Assembly: GCF_000284415.1 (NCBI RefSeq)
Contig: NC_017059.1
Span: 1,743,234-1,758,933, forward strand
Direction of reading: 5' to 3'
DNA: 15,700 bases
From: Pararhodospirillum photometricum DSM 122
GTDB taxonomy: Bacteria; Pseudomonadota; Alphaproteobacteria; Rhodospirillales; Rhodospirillaceae
The notes under the pieces are model-generated. The model did no database searches. It saw nothing but the letters and a program-made list of their open reading frames with translations, and was not told the origin of the DNA. A program made the position numbers and the translations under genes. Each line of letters begins with the position of its first letter. The first letter of the stretch is position 1. Shown piece after piece: positions 1-7,347 of the stretch.

Positions 1-27
1 CGCCCTTTCCACCAGCCTCGGGGCCGC

Positions 28-303
28 ATGTCCACCACCGCCACTTCCTCCCCTGCCCGCCCGCCAGTCCCCCCCGACCTCGGCTCCCTGTCGTTTGAGC
101 AGGCCCTGGCCGAACTGGAAACCATCGTGCGGGACCTGGAACAAGGGTCCGTCGAGCTGGATAAAGCCGTCGGCGCCTACGAGCGCGGGGTCGCCCTGCG
201 CCGCCACTGCGAGGCGCGTCTCAACGAAGCGCGCATGACCGTCGAACGCATTGCCGCCGGCCCGGACGGCGAGCCCGTTGCCCGCCCCTTCGACGCCGGG
301 TGA
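28..303 (+). CDS. xseB: Exodeoxyribonuclease VII small subunit
   Basis: Small subunit of exonuclease VII, a cytoplasmic nuclease that degrades single-stranded DNA to short oligonucleotides; several XseB chains bind one XseA. The 91-residue product is of normal family length. After a Pro/Ser-rich N-terminus of about 20 residues it carries the XseB signature: FEQALAELETIVRDLEQG, then LDKAVGAYERGVALRRHCEARL, predicted to form a helical hairpin. The ATG at 28 has no strong Shine-Dalgarno in the 27 bases visible upstream, so an upstream gene may be coupled to it. The stop TGA (301-303) sits just ahead of ispA, an order common in alphaproteobacteria. xseA is not in the window. Identification rests on the conserved motif and the neighbour order. 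Confidence 0.93.
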   Translation: MSTTATSSPARPPVPPDLGSLSFEQALAELETIVRDLEQGSVELDKAVGAYERGVALRRHCEARLNEARMTVERIAAGPDGEPVARPFDAG

Positions 304-359
304 CACGCCCTGACCGCCGAGCGCCAACGCCTTTTTTTATGACAAGGGAAGCAAGGACC

Positions 360-1259
360 GTGAGCCGCTTGAAGGATACCATGGCCGCCGAGGCCAAGGC
401 CGTGAACGAGCACCTGGACAGCCTGATGCCCACCAGCGGCGACCCCGAGGACCGGGTCGTCGCGGCCATGCGCTACGCCAGCCTCGACGGCGGCAAGCGC
501 CTGCGCCCCTTCCTGGTCCTCCAGTCGGCCCAGCTTTTCACGGTCGGGCGCTCCTGCGCCCTCAACGTGGCCGCCGCCATTGAGATGGTGCATTGCTATT
601 CCCTGGTCCACGACGACCTGCCGGCCATGGACAACGACGACCTGCGCCGGGGCCGCCCCACCACCCACCGCGCCTACGACGAAGCCACCGCCATCCTGGC
701 CGGTGACGCCCTGCTGACCAAGGCCTTCGAGGTCCTGGCCCTCACCGGCACCCACGCCGATCCCCAGGTGCGCGCCGACCTCGTGCTGGAACTGGCCCTG
801 GCCTCGGGCGCGCGCGGCATGGTCGGCGGCCAGATGATCGACCTGATGGCCGAGCGCGGCCTCTTGAACGGCGTTCAGGACGTGGCCGCCATCACCCGCA
901 TGCACACCATGAAGACCGGCCGCCTCATCAGCTTCTCCTGCGTCGCCGGCGCGATCCTGGGCAAGGCACCGCGCCCGCTGCGTCAGGCCCTGGCCGCTTA
1001 TGCCCATGACCTTGGCCTTGCCTTCCAGATTGCCGATGACCTCCTGGATGTCGAGGGCGACACCCAGACCCTGGGCAAGACCGCCGGAAAGGATCAGGCG
1101 GCCGGCAAGTCCACCTTTGTTTCCCTCCTGGGGCTAGACCGCGCCCGCGATCAGGCCCAGGCTCTCGCCCGTCAGGCGGTGGGCCATCTCGACGTGTTCG
1201 ACGAGAAAGCCGACCTTCTGCGCGACGTTGCGCGTTTCGTGGTCGAGCGCGAGAGCTGA
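360..1259 (+). CDS. ispA: Polyprenyl synthetase, farnesyl diphosphate synthase type
   Basis: Condenses dimethylallyl and geranyl diphosphate with isopentenyl diphosphate to give farnesyl diphosphate in the cytoplasm. The first Asp-rich motif [10 protein letters not shown] has the bacterial DDxxxxD spacing and is preceded by HCYSLVH, as in E. coli IspA. The second motif is [24 protein letters not shown] and KTGRL motifs are also present. The frame is open from a GTG at 300 that overlaps the xseB stop, but I prefer GTG 360. That start gives 299 residues, the usual IspA length, and has AAGGGAAG upstream at 344-351. The skipped stretch contains a run of seven T (332-338) and no family sequence. 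GTG 300 (319 aa) and ATG 339 remain possible. The exact chain length of the product (C15 or C20) is inferred from the residues before the first motif. Confidence 0.92.
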   Translation: MSRLKDTMAAEAKAVNEHLDSLMPTSGDPEDRVVAAMRYASLDGGKRLRPFLVLQSAQLFTVGRSCALNVAAAIEMVHCYSLVHDDLPAMDNDDLRRGRPTTHRAYDEATAILAGDALLTKAFEVLALTGTHADPQVRADLVLELALASGARGMVGGQMIDLMAERGLLNGVQDVAAITRMHTMKTGRLISFSCVAGAILGKAPRPLRQALAAYAHDLGLAFQIADDLLDVEGDTQTLGKTAGKDQAAGKSTFVSLLGLDRARDQAQALARQAVGHLDVFDEKADLLRDVARFVVERES

Positions 1260-1307
1260 GAATCCCCTGTGTCGCGCCCGGTCCCCTTCCCCCTCTCGCA
1301 TGCTTCC

Positions 1308-1312
1308 AGGAG
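1308..1312 (+). promoter_or_regulatory. Ribosome binding site fixing the GTG start of dxs
   Basis: AGGAG lies nine bases ahead of GTG 1322. It supports this non-ATG start, which also gives the full N-terminus expected of DXS. Confidence 0.7.
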
Positions 1313-1321
1313 TCCCACCCC

Positions 1322-3244
1322 GTGAGCACCACGCCCGAAACGCCGCTGTTGGATACCCTCCGGGATCCGGCGGACATCCGGAGACTGACGACGGCACAAC
1401 TGGAGCAATTGGCGCACGAAGTTCGCGCCGAGATGATCGACATCGTCTCCCACACCGGGGGGCATCTTAGCGCCGGCCTCGGCGTGGTCGAGTTGACCGT
1501 CGCCCTGCACCACGTGTTCAACACCCCCGAGGACCGGCTGATCTGGGACGTGGGCCATCAGAGCTACCCCCACAAGATCGTCACCGGACGGCGCGAGCGC
1601 ATGCGCTCTTTGCGCCAGGGCGGCGGCATCTCGGGTTTTACCCTGCGCGAGGAGAGCCCCTACGACCCCTTCGGCGCCGGCCACTCCTCGACCTCCATTT
1701 CGGCCGGTCTCGGCATGGCCGCCGCCGCCGAGTTGTTGGGCGATGACCGCCTTGTCATCGCCGTGATCGGCGACGGTTCCATGAGCGCCGGCATGGCCTA
1801 CGAGGCCATGAACAACGCCGGCGCCATGAAGTCGCGCCTCATCGTCATCCTCAACGATAACGACATGTCGATCGCGCCGCCGGTCGGCGCCATGAGCGCC
1901 TATCTGTCGCGCCTGCTCAGTTCCAACAGCTGGCTGTCGATCCGCGATCTCGCCAAGGAGGTGGCCTCCCACCTGCCGCCGCCCCTGGAGCGCACCGCCC
2001 GTCGCGCCGAGGAGTATGCCCGCTCGATCATGACCGGCGGCAACACCTTGTTCGAGGAACTGGGCTTCTATTACGTCGGCCCGATCGACGGCCACCGCAT
2101 GGACCACCTCGTGCCCGTGCTGCGCAACGTCCGCGACGGCCGCCGCGACGGCCCTGTGCTGATCCATGTCGTGACCCGCAAGGGCAAGGGCTACGCCCCG
2201 GCCGAGGCGGCCCCCGACAAGTATCACGGCGTCTCGCGCTTCAACATTGTGACCGGCGTTCAAGACAAGGGCAAGCCGCAGGCGCCTTCGTACACCAACG
2301 TCTTCGGCAAGTCGCTGCTGACGGAGGCCATCCGCGACCCGCGGATTGTCGCCATCACCGCCGCCATGCCCTCGGGCACCGGCCTCGACAAGTTCGCCGA
2401 GACCTTCCCTGACCGCACCTACGACGTGGGCATCGCCGAACAGCACGCCGTCACCTTCGCGGCCGGCCTCGCCTGCGAGGGCCTGCGGCCATTCGTGGCC
2501 ATGTACTCCACCTTCTTGCAACGCGCCTTTGACCAAGTGGTCCACGACGTCGCCTTGCAGAACCTGCCCGTGCGGATCGCCGTGGATCGGGCTGGCTTCG
2601 TTGGCGCCGACGGCGCCACCCATGGCGGCGTCTTCGACATGGCCTTCTTAGGTTGCATCCCCAATCTGGTGATCATGTGCGCCGCCGACGAGGCCGAACT
2701 GGCTCGCATGGTCGCCACCGCCGCCCTGTATGACGACGGCCCCACCGTGCTGCGCTACCCGCGCGGCGAAGGCGTTGGCGTCGAGATCCCCGACGCCCCC
2801 GAGCCCCTGGCCATCGGCAAGGGCCGCGTGGTGCGCGAGGGCAAGGGCGTCGCCCTACTCTCCATCGGCACCCGCCTGCACGACTGCCTTGCCGCCGCCG
2901 AGCAATTGGCCGCCCGGGGCCTGTCGCCCACCGTCGCCGATGCCCGCTTCGCCAAACCCCTGGACTGGGACTTGATCGAGGGTCTGGCCCGCACCCATGA
3001 GGTCCTGGTCCTCGTCGAGGAAGGCTCGATCGGCGGCTTCGGCTCCCTGGTCGTCACCGGCCTCGCCAACCGAGGCCTGCTCGACAACGGCCTTAAAACC
3101 CGCATCTTGTGTATCCCGGATCGCTTCTTCGAGCACGACACCCCGGAAGCCCAGTGCGCCAAGGCCGGCATCGACGCCTCGGCTATCCTCGACACCGTGC
3201 TCGCCGCCCTCGGGCGCGACCTCAGTGCCGAGGCCCGGGCCTGA
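1322..3244 (+). CDS. dxs: 1-deoxy-D-xylulose-5-phosphate synthase
   Basis: Thiamine-diphosphate enzyme that joins pyruvate and glyceraldehyde 3-phosphate to form deoxyxylulose 5-phosphate, the entry step of the MEP isoprenoid pathway and a precursor for thiamine and pyridoxal. The 640 residues match the family length. Visible features in order are [12 protein letters not shown] (43-54), [16 protein letters not shown] (75-90), the cofactor motif [18 protein letters not shown] starting at residue 150 with NDND at 178-181, and YVGPIDGH near 251. Further on are the catalytic glutamate E373 in [30 protein letters not shown] and a C-terminal transketolase domain. It starts with GTG, supported by AGGAG upstream. 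It lies 62 bases after ispA and 4 bases before tlyA, so these genes probably share a transcript. No defect seen. Confidence 0.98.
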   Translation: MSTTPETPLLDTLRDPADIRRLTTAQLEQLAHEVRAEMIDIVSHTGGHLSAGLGVVELTVALHHVFNTPEDRLIWDVGHQSYPHKIVTGRRERMRSLRQGGGISGFTLREESPYDPFGAGHSSTSISAGLGMAAAAELLGDDRLVIAVIGDGSMSAGMAYEAMNNAGAMKSRLIVILNDNDMSIAPPVGAMSAYLSRLLSSNSWLSIRDLAKEVASHLPPPLERTARRAEEYARSIMTGGNTLFEELGFYYVGPIDGHRMDHLVPVLRNVRDGRRDGPVLIHVVTRKGKGYAPAEAAPDKYHGVSRFNIVTGVQDKGKPQAPSYTNVFGKSLLTEAIRDPRIVAITAAMPSGTGLDKFAETFPDRTYDVGIAEQHAVTFAAGLACEGLRPFVAMYSTFLQRAFDQVVHDVALQNLPVRIAVDRAGFVGADGATHGGVFDMAFLGCIPNLVIMCAADEAELARMVATAALYDDGPTVLRYPRGEGVGVEIPDAPEPLAIGKGRVVREGKGVALLSIGTRLHDCLAAAEQLAARGLSPTVADARFAKPLDWDLIEGLARTHEVLVLVEEGSIGGFGSLVVTGLANRGLLDNGLKTRILCIPDRFFEHDTPEAQCAKAGIDASAILDTVLAALGRDLSAEARA

Positions 3245-3248
3245 GACC

Positions 3249-3989
3249 ATGGCGCGCACCCGCCTGGATCAGGCCCTCGTGGACCGGGGGTTGGTCGAAA
3301 GCCGCTCCCGGGCCCAGGCCCTGATCCTGGCTGGCCTCGTCTTTAGTGGCGAAAAGCGCCTCGACAAGGCCGGCCAGCCCGTCACCGACGAGACCCCCCT
3401 CACCGTGCGCGGCCAGGATCACCCCTGGGTGTCGCGTGGCGGCCTCAAGCTGGCCGGCGGCTTGTCTCACTTCGGCCTCGACGTCACGGGCCGCGTCGGC
3501 CTGGACGTCGGCGCCTCCACCGGCGGCTTCACCGATGTCTTGCTGACCCACGGCGCCGCCCGGGTTTACGCCGTGGATGTCGGCTACGGCCAACTGGCCC
3601 ACCGCCTGCGCGAAGATCCCCGGGTGGTGGTGCTCGAACGCTTCAATGCCCGCTACCTCTCGGCCGAGCAGGTTCCCGAGCCGGTGGACGCCATCGTCTG
3701 CGATGCCAGCTTCATCGGCCTGCGCACCGTGCTCCCTGCCGCCCTGGCCCTCGCCGCCCCGGAGGCCATCCTGGTCGCCCTCATCAAGCCCCAGTTCGAG
3801 GTCGGCCGGGGCAACGTCGGCAAAGGCGGCGTGGTCCGCGACCCGGCCCTTCACGCCGAAGTCTGCGACACCATCACCACATGGCTCGCCGCCCTCCCCG
3901 GCTGGACCGTTCTTGGCGTCACCCCCAGCCCGATCACTGGCCCCGATGGCAACGTCGAGTTCCTGATCGCCGGCCGCTACGCGCCCTAA
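3249..3989 (+). CDS. tlyA: TlyA family rRNA (cytidine-2'-O)-methyltransferase
   Basis: TlyA proteins methylate ribose 2'-OH groups of cytidines in 16S and/or 23S rRNA, which in mycobacteria gives capreomycin sensitivity; older annotations say hemolysin. The product is 246 residues, normal for the family. An S4 RNA-binding domain (about 1-60, starting RTRLDQALVDRGLVESRSRAQ) is followed by an FtsJ-like Rossmann methyltransferase domain. The SAM motif is GLDVGASTGGFTDVLLTHGA (about residues 81-100), then YAVDVGYGQL, and the later IVCDASFIGLR and LIKPQFEVGRG motifs hold catalytic-type Asp and Lys. The frame is open upstream to 2997 inside dxs, but only ATG 3249 gives the standard S4 N-terminus. 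It starts 4 bases after the dxs stop, which suggests coupling. Short (type II-like) versus long TlyA specificity cannot be settled from the sequence alone. Confidence 0.95.
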   Translation: MARTRLDQALVDRGLVESRSRAQALILAGLVFSGEKRLDKAGQPVTDETPLTVRGQDHPWVSRGGLKLAGGLSHFGLDVTGRVGLDVGASTGGFTDVLLTHGAARVYAVDVGYGQLAHRLREDPRVVVLERFNARYLSAEQVPEPVDAIVCDASFIGLRTVLPAALALAAPEAILVALIKPQFEVGRGNVGKGGVVRDPALHAEVCDTITTWLAALPGWTVLGVTPSPITGPDGNVEFLIAGRYAP

Positions 3990-4017
3990 AGGCCCGAGCG
4001 TGGGTAAGGCTCCTCGG

Positions 4018-4062
4018 AAAAAGGAAGGCTGGGGGGCCCCGCCTCCCCAGCCTTCCTTTTTT
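4018..4062. terminator. Bidirectional intrinsic terminator between tlyA and the response regulator
   Basis: A perfect 17-bp inverted repeat (4018-4034 with 4045-4061) encloses a 10-base loop. The outer pairs are A5 on the left and T5 on the right, so either strand gives a GC-rich stem followed by a U-run. It lies 28 bases after the tlyA stop and 8 bases beyond the stop of the convergent response-regulator gene, so it probably ends both transcripts. Confidence 0.93.
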
Positions 4063-4069
4063 CTCTCCC

Positions 4070-4453
4070 CTACCCACGCCGGGCCAGCGCCTGGAGCTTC
4101 TCAGTCAGTTCCTGGGGAGTGAAGGGCTTGTAGAGAATATCGAGGGCGCCATACATCTCGGTCATTTTGAGACTGAGGGCGGCGGGGGCCATGCCGCCCC
4201 CGGAAACGGCGAGGACGCGCAGATCGGGGCGGGCTTCGAGGGCGGATTTGATGAAGGCGATGCCGTCGATCTTGGGCATCCAGACGTCGGAAACCACGAG
4301 ATCGACGGATTTTTCGCTGAGAACCTGCATCCCCTCCTCGCCGTCGCCGGCCTCGATGACCGTCCACCCCAGGTCCTCGGCGCCAAAACGGACGGCCTTG
4401 CGAATCTCGGTATCATCGTCGATGACCAGAAGCGACAGGGGGGACGGCATCAT
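4070..4453 (-). CDS. Single-domain response regulator (CheY-like receiver)
   Basis: Receiver-only protein of 127 residues, probably accepting a phosphoryl group from the phytochrome kinase encoded just upstream. The acidic pocket is D12-D13-D14 (LLVIDDDTEIRK), the phosphoacceptor is D56 in VVSDVWMPKIDG, the switch residue is S84 in VLAVSGGG, and the conserved lysine is K109 in LYKPF. No output domain follows the receiver, so the signal must go on by protein contact or phosphotransfer. Its ATG (4453-4451) overlaps the TGA of the kinase gene in an ATGA arrangement, which indicates translational coupling. A second ATG lies directly after the first, so the product may be one residue shorter. It ends at the shared terminator. 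The output partner is unknown. Confidence 0.95.
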   Translation of the reverse strand: MMPSPLSLLVIDDDTEIRKAVRFGAEDLGWTVIEAGDGEEGMQVLSEKSVDLVVSDVWMPKIDGIAFIKSALEARPDLRVLAVSGGGMAPAALSLKMTEMYGALDILYKPFTPQELTEKLQALARRG

Positions 4454-7092
4454 CGGGGTTCCGTTTGCTGGGCATTGGTGACGGGCAGCGAGATCCAGAA
4501 CGTTGTACCCAATCCGGGGGCACTTTCAACCCCAATGGTCCCGCCCCAGGCTTCGACGAGGCCGTGGACGACGGCGAGTCCCATGCCGGTGCCGCGTCCT
4601 TCGGGCTTGGTGGTAAAGAAGGGGTCGAAGATACGGTTGCGGGTATCGAGGTCCATGCCGGGGCCTTCGTCGCGCACGGTGATACGCACTCGGCGCACTT
4701 CGGCCTGGGTGCGCAGGGCGACGGTAGCGCGCCCTCGGCTTTCCATGGCGTCGTTAGCGTTGGCGAGGAGGTTGAACATCACCTGGGACAGTTCGGTAAC
4801 GTTGGCGAGAACCTGGGCCTGGGTGGGTTCGATGTCGGTGACGACGCGCAGGTGGGGCATGCCTTTGCGGGCGAACTCGACGGCTTTGCCGAGTTCGCGG
4901 GCGATGTCGATGGGCTGGCGGCGTGAGGGGGTCTGGCGGGCGAAGGCGAGGATAGCGCGAACGATTTCGCGGGCGCGCAGGCCGCTTTCCTCAATATCGG
5001 CGAGAGCGGACTGAACGAAGGCGGTATCGTCGATCCGTTTGCCGGCATAGTAGGACATGGTCAGCATGGGCTGAAGGACGTTGTTGATTTCGTGGGCGAT
5101 GCCGCTGGCCATGCGCCCCAGGGCTTCCAGGCGCTGGGCGCGCAGGCGTTCTTCTTGCAGGGCCTTGAGTTGGGTGACGTTAGTGCCGGTTCCTCGGAAG
5201 CCGAGCACGGCGCCGCTGGCATCGAGAACGGGAACGCCGGAGAGACGGACCCACCACTGGCCGCGCCCTGGAATCTGCAACAAGGCGGTCAGGCCGTGGA
5301 AGGCGTGGCCCTGGCTGAGGGCGACATCGATATCGCCGACTTCGCTTTCGTCGCCGGCGTCGTCGCCCGAGCCGAGGAGTTCGGTGAAACGCTGGCCGAT
5401 CAGTTCCTCGGCGCGCAGGTCGCCCAGTCCTTTGAGGAGTTCGGAGACGCTGGTCACGGTGCCGTGTGGGTCGGTTTCCCAGAACCAGTCGGAGGAACAC
5501 TCGGCGAGGTGACGCAGGCGCTGGCGGCTTTCTTCCAGGGCATCGACGGCTTGACGCCGGCGCAACTCGCCCAGACGCTCGGCCAGGAAGAGCTGCAAGG
5601 TCTCGGCGGCCTCGCGATCGAGGGGGGAGAAGGACAGGCTGCGCCCGCGCACTTCCTGGTGCCACACCCCGAAGGCGGGTAGGAGGGGATCGTCGCTGTC
5701 GGGGCTGTCGTCGGCGACGGGGGGGGCTTGGTCCTGGGGATGGCCGACCCAATCGAGGATGCGCACGGTTTCGGGGCGGCCGAGCAGCAGGAAGTCCTTG
5801 TCGGCGTCTTCCGAGAGGGGGAGGAACACGATGCCGGTGTAGTCGGCGGCCAGGGGGTCGGGGATGCGCAAGGAGGCGGGGCGCTGATCGCTGACCAGGA
5901 GTTTTTGGCCGGGACCGACCTCCACGGGGGCGCCATCAAGGGGGCCGCTCACGGTTCCCTGGCGGCCATCGAGAGCCACGACGGCGGCGTTAGCCTGGAA
6001 CAGGCCTTCGATCTCGCCGAGAACGCGGGTCAGGGCCTCGGCCATGCCGGCGCGCTGGGCGAGTTGGCCTGAGACGGCCTCGACCACGGCGGCGACCCGG
6101 GCGCGGGCGCGGGCGCGGCTGCGATTTTCCAGGCGAAAGATCTGCTGGGCCACGGTTTCGGCGAAGACCTGACAGGCACCAAGGACGGCCAGCGACAGGG
6201 ACAGGGGCTGGGCGTGGTGGCAGGCAATGAGGCCCCACAAACTGCCTTCGACCATCAAGGCGACGCTGAGGGCGGCGCGGACGTCCAAGGCGTCGAGATA
6301 GCGGCGCTGGCGGGCACTGATGCCGCGCAAGGTGCAGTACGTCATGTCAAGGGCGGGGCCGCCGGGGGGACTGCCCAACACATCGACCGGACGGTAGGCG
6401 ACGTCGGGTACGAGGCGCACCGGGTTGCAGGTGAACAGGGCCCGGGCCGAGGGCTTGAGGTTGCCCGAGGGGAAGCGCTGGCCAAGATAGGACGGCAAGG
6501 AGCCGCGCCGGGCCTCGGCGACAACCTCGCTGTCCCAGGTTTCGGTAAAGCGATGGACGGTGACGCGCTCATAGCCGGTGAGATCGGCCAAGGTGTCGGC
6601 GGCGCGGGCACACAGGGCTTCGATGCTGTCGGCGCGCGCCGCGTGACCGATGGCCGAGGGCAAGGGCCCCAGACCACCCTCGCCGCGCCCCCAGGCCGGG
6701 GTGGGCCAAAGCTCAATGACGAGCCCCTGATCGCCAAGATGAACGAGGGCCTCGAAGGACTGACCCGATCGCCCGCGCACGGCAAAGGGATCGATCAGGG
6801 GGGGGCTATCGGGCCGCTGGGCGTGGGCACGGCAGCGGGCGGCGGATGCGTCGTCAAGGACGGTATCGAGTGACGCACCGAGCACGGTGCGCCCAGGCCC
6901 CCCGGCGACGAGCCCGATGGCGGCGGAGGCACGCACGACCACATCCTCGAGCGGATCGACGACCAGCAGATGGCCATGGGGCTGGATGGTTCCCGGCAGG
7001 GGAAGCAAATCGCGATCGCACCTCGACAACAGGACGTCCACCAGCCTCTCCCGCCTCGTCACCCTTTCTCGCGAGGGCACGCATACTTCCAT
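4450..7092 (-). CDS. bphP: Bacteriophytochrome histidine kinase with atypical chromophore pocket
   Basis: Red/far-red sensor kinase, 880 residues from ATG 7092. Domains in order: PAS with the biliverdin-type cysteine C25 in SRCDRDLLPLPGTIQPHG (about 15-125); GAF (about 150-320, GYERVTVHRF, VAEARRGSLPSYLGQRF, LWGLIACHH); PHY (about 330-510); a PAS domain (about 522-645); a HisKA domain with H667 in GIAHEINN; and an HATPase domain with N box NLLANANDA (774-782), G1 DEGPGM, FDPFFTTK and GTGMGLAVVHGL. The kinase core looks intact. Compared from memory with Deinococcus DrBphP, Tyr176 is H180, Asp207 of PASDIP is N211 and His260 is Q262. The Arg and Ser of the tongue PRxSF motif become L471 and A473, all of which would alter photochemistry. 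The frame stays open to 7230, but that extension is unlike the family and crosses low-complexity leader sequence. It is divergent from the PAS-GGDEF gene and coupled to the response regulator. Confidence 0.93.
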   Translation of the reverse strand: MEVCVPSRERVTRRERLVDVLLSRCDRDLLPLPGTIQPHGHLLVVDPLEDVVVRASAAIGLVAGGPGRTVLGASLDTVLDDASAARCRAHAQRPDSPPLIDPFAVRGRSGQSFEALVHLGDQGLVIELWPTPAWGRGEGGLGPLPSAIGHAARADSIEALCARAADTLADLTGYERVTVHRFTETWDSEVVAEARRGSLPSYLGQRFPSGNLKPSARALFTCNPVRLVPDVAYRPVDVLGSPPGGPALDMTYCTLRGISARQRRYLDALDVRAALSVALMVEGSLWGLIACHHAQPLSLSLAVLGACQVFAETVAQQIFRLENRSRARARARVAAVVEAVSGQLAQRAGMAEALTRVLGEIEGLFQANAAVVALDGRQGTVSGPLDGAPVEVGPGQKLLVSDQRPASLRIPDPLAADYTGIVFLPLSEDADKDFLLLGRPETVRILDWVGHPQDQAPPVADDSPDSDDPLLPAFGVWHQEVRGRSLSFSPLDREAAETLQLFLAERLGELRRRQAVDALEESRQRLRHLAECSSDWFWETDPHGTVTSVSELLKGLGDLRAEELIGQRFTELLGSGDDAGDESEVGDIDVALSQGHAFHGLTALLQIPGRGQWWVRLSGVPVLDASGAVLGFRGTGTNVTQLKALQEERLRAQRLEALGRMASGIAHEINNVLQPMLTMSYYAGKRIDDTAFVQSALADIEESGLRAREIVRAILAFARQTPSRRQPIDIARELGKAVEFARKGMPHLRVVTDIEPTQAQVLANVTELSQVMFNLLANANDAMESRGRATVALRTQAEVRRVRITVRDEGPGMDLDTRNRIFDPFFTTKPEGRGTGMGLAVVHGLVEAWGGTIGVESAPGLGTTFWISLPVTNAQQTEPR

Positions 7093-7125
7093 GAGTAGCC
7101 GCCATTCGCGCCTGTTTTTCAACCA

Positions 7126-7149
7126 AAAAGAAGACTTCCCCCAGGGAAG
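7126..7149 (-). terminator. Possible attenuator-like hairpin in the bphP leader
   Basis: Read on the minus strand, CTTCCC pairs with GGGAAG (7149-7144 with 7140-7135) around a 3-base loop, followed by TCTTCTTTTT. The stem is only 6 bp and the T-run is interrupted. It ends about 34 bases before the bphP start, so it could reduce read-through into the gene. It may also be chance in a purine-rich stretch. Confidence 0.3.
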
Positions 7150-7336
7150 AAGGAGGGGAAGGAGGCAAAAAGGAAGAGGGAACTGAAGCCCATGGGGGGA
7201 GATCGGCCTTGGCCGCGCCAGCCGTCGCAAACGCCCCCGGCCCCGTGATGCTTTGACCCGGGAGGTGCGGAATTTTTCTCGGGAAACGCCCGGCTTCTGC
7301 TATCGTTCGCCGAAGAGGAAGGCGGAGGAAACCGCC

Positions 7337-7341
7337 GGAGG
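7337..7341 (+). promoter_or_regulatory. Ribosome binding site of the PAS-GGDEF gene, inside alternative hairpins
   Basis: GGAGG lies six bases before ATG 7348. CCGCC at 7332-7336 can pair either with GGCGG at 7321-7325, leaving the site free, or with GGCGG at 7340-7344, which would cover part of it. The 5-bp stems are short and could be chance in GC-rich DNA. Confidence 0.45.
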
Positions 7342-7347
7342 CGGGGA

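Larger units (their letters stand above)
7093..7347. other. Divergent intergenic region between bphP and the PAS-GGDEF gene
   Basis: About 255 bases that must carry the promoters of both divergent genes. A purine-rich tract (about 7144-7180) and a small hairpin near the bphP side are visible. TTGACC at 7253-7258 resembles a -35 box for the plus-strand gene, but no convincing -10 box follows at 16-18 bases. TATCGT at 7301-7306 is a weak -10 candidate with no good -35. I therefore do not call a promoter. No small gene is supported here. Confidence 0.5.

Noticed and set aside
332..338. Seven-T run after xseB as an intrinsic terminator
   Set aside because: No stable GC-rich stem lies directly upstream; it is better read as evidence that ispA starts downstream of it.
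1172..2623. Long minus-strand open frame of 483 codons opposite dxs
   Set aside because: It is fully antisense to a clearly conserved dxs; its Gly/His/Ala-rich product resembles no family and is expected from high-GC codon bias.
2997..3248. Upstream extension of tlyA within dxs
   Set aside because: The extension is the out-of-frame shadow of dxs; ATG 3249 gives the standard S4 N-terminus.
3881..5014. Plus-strand open frame of 377 codons across tlyA, the terminator and the signalling genes
   Set aside because: It reads through a strong terminator and is antisense to the receiver and the kinase ATPase domain.
7093..7230. N-terminal extension of the phytochrome by 46 residues
   Set aside because: It is unlike phytochrome N-termini and crosses the purine-rich intergenic leader; ATG 7092 gives the usual distance to the biliverdin cysteine.
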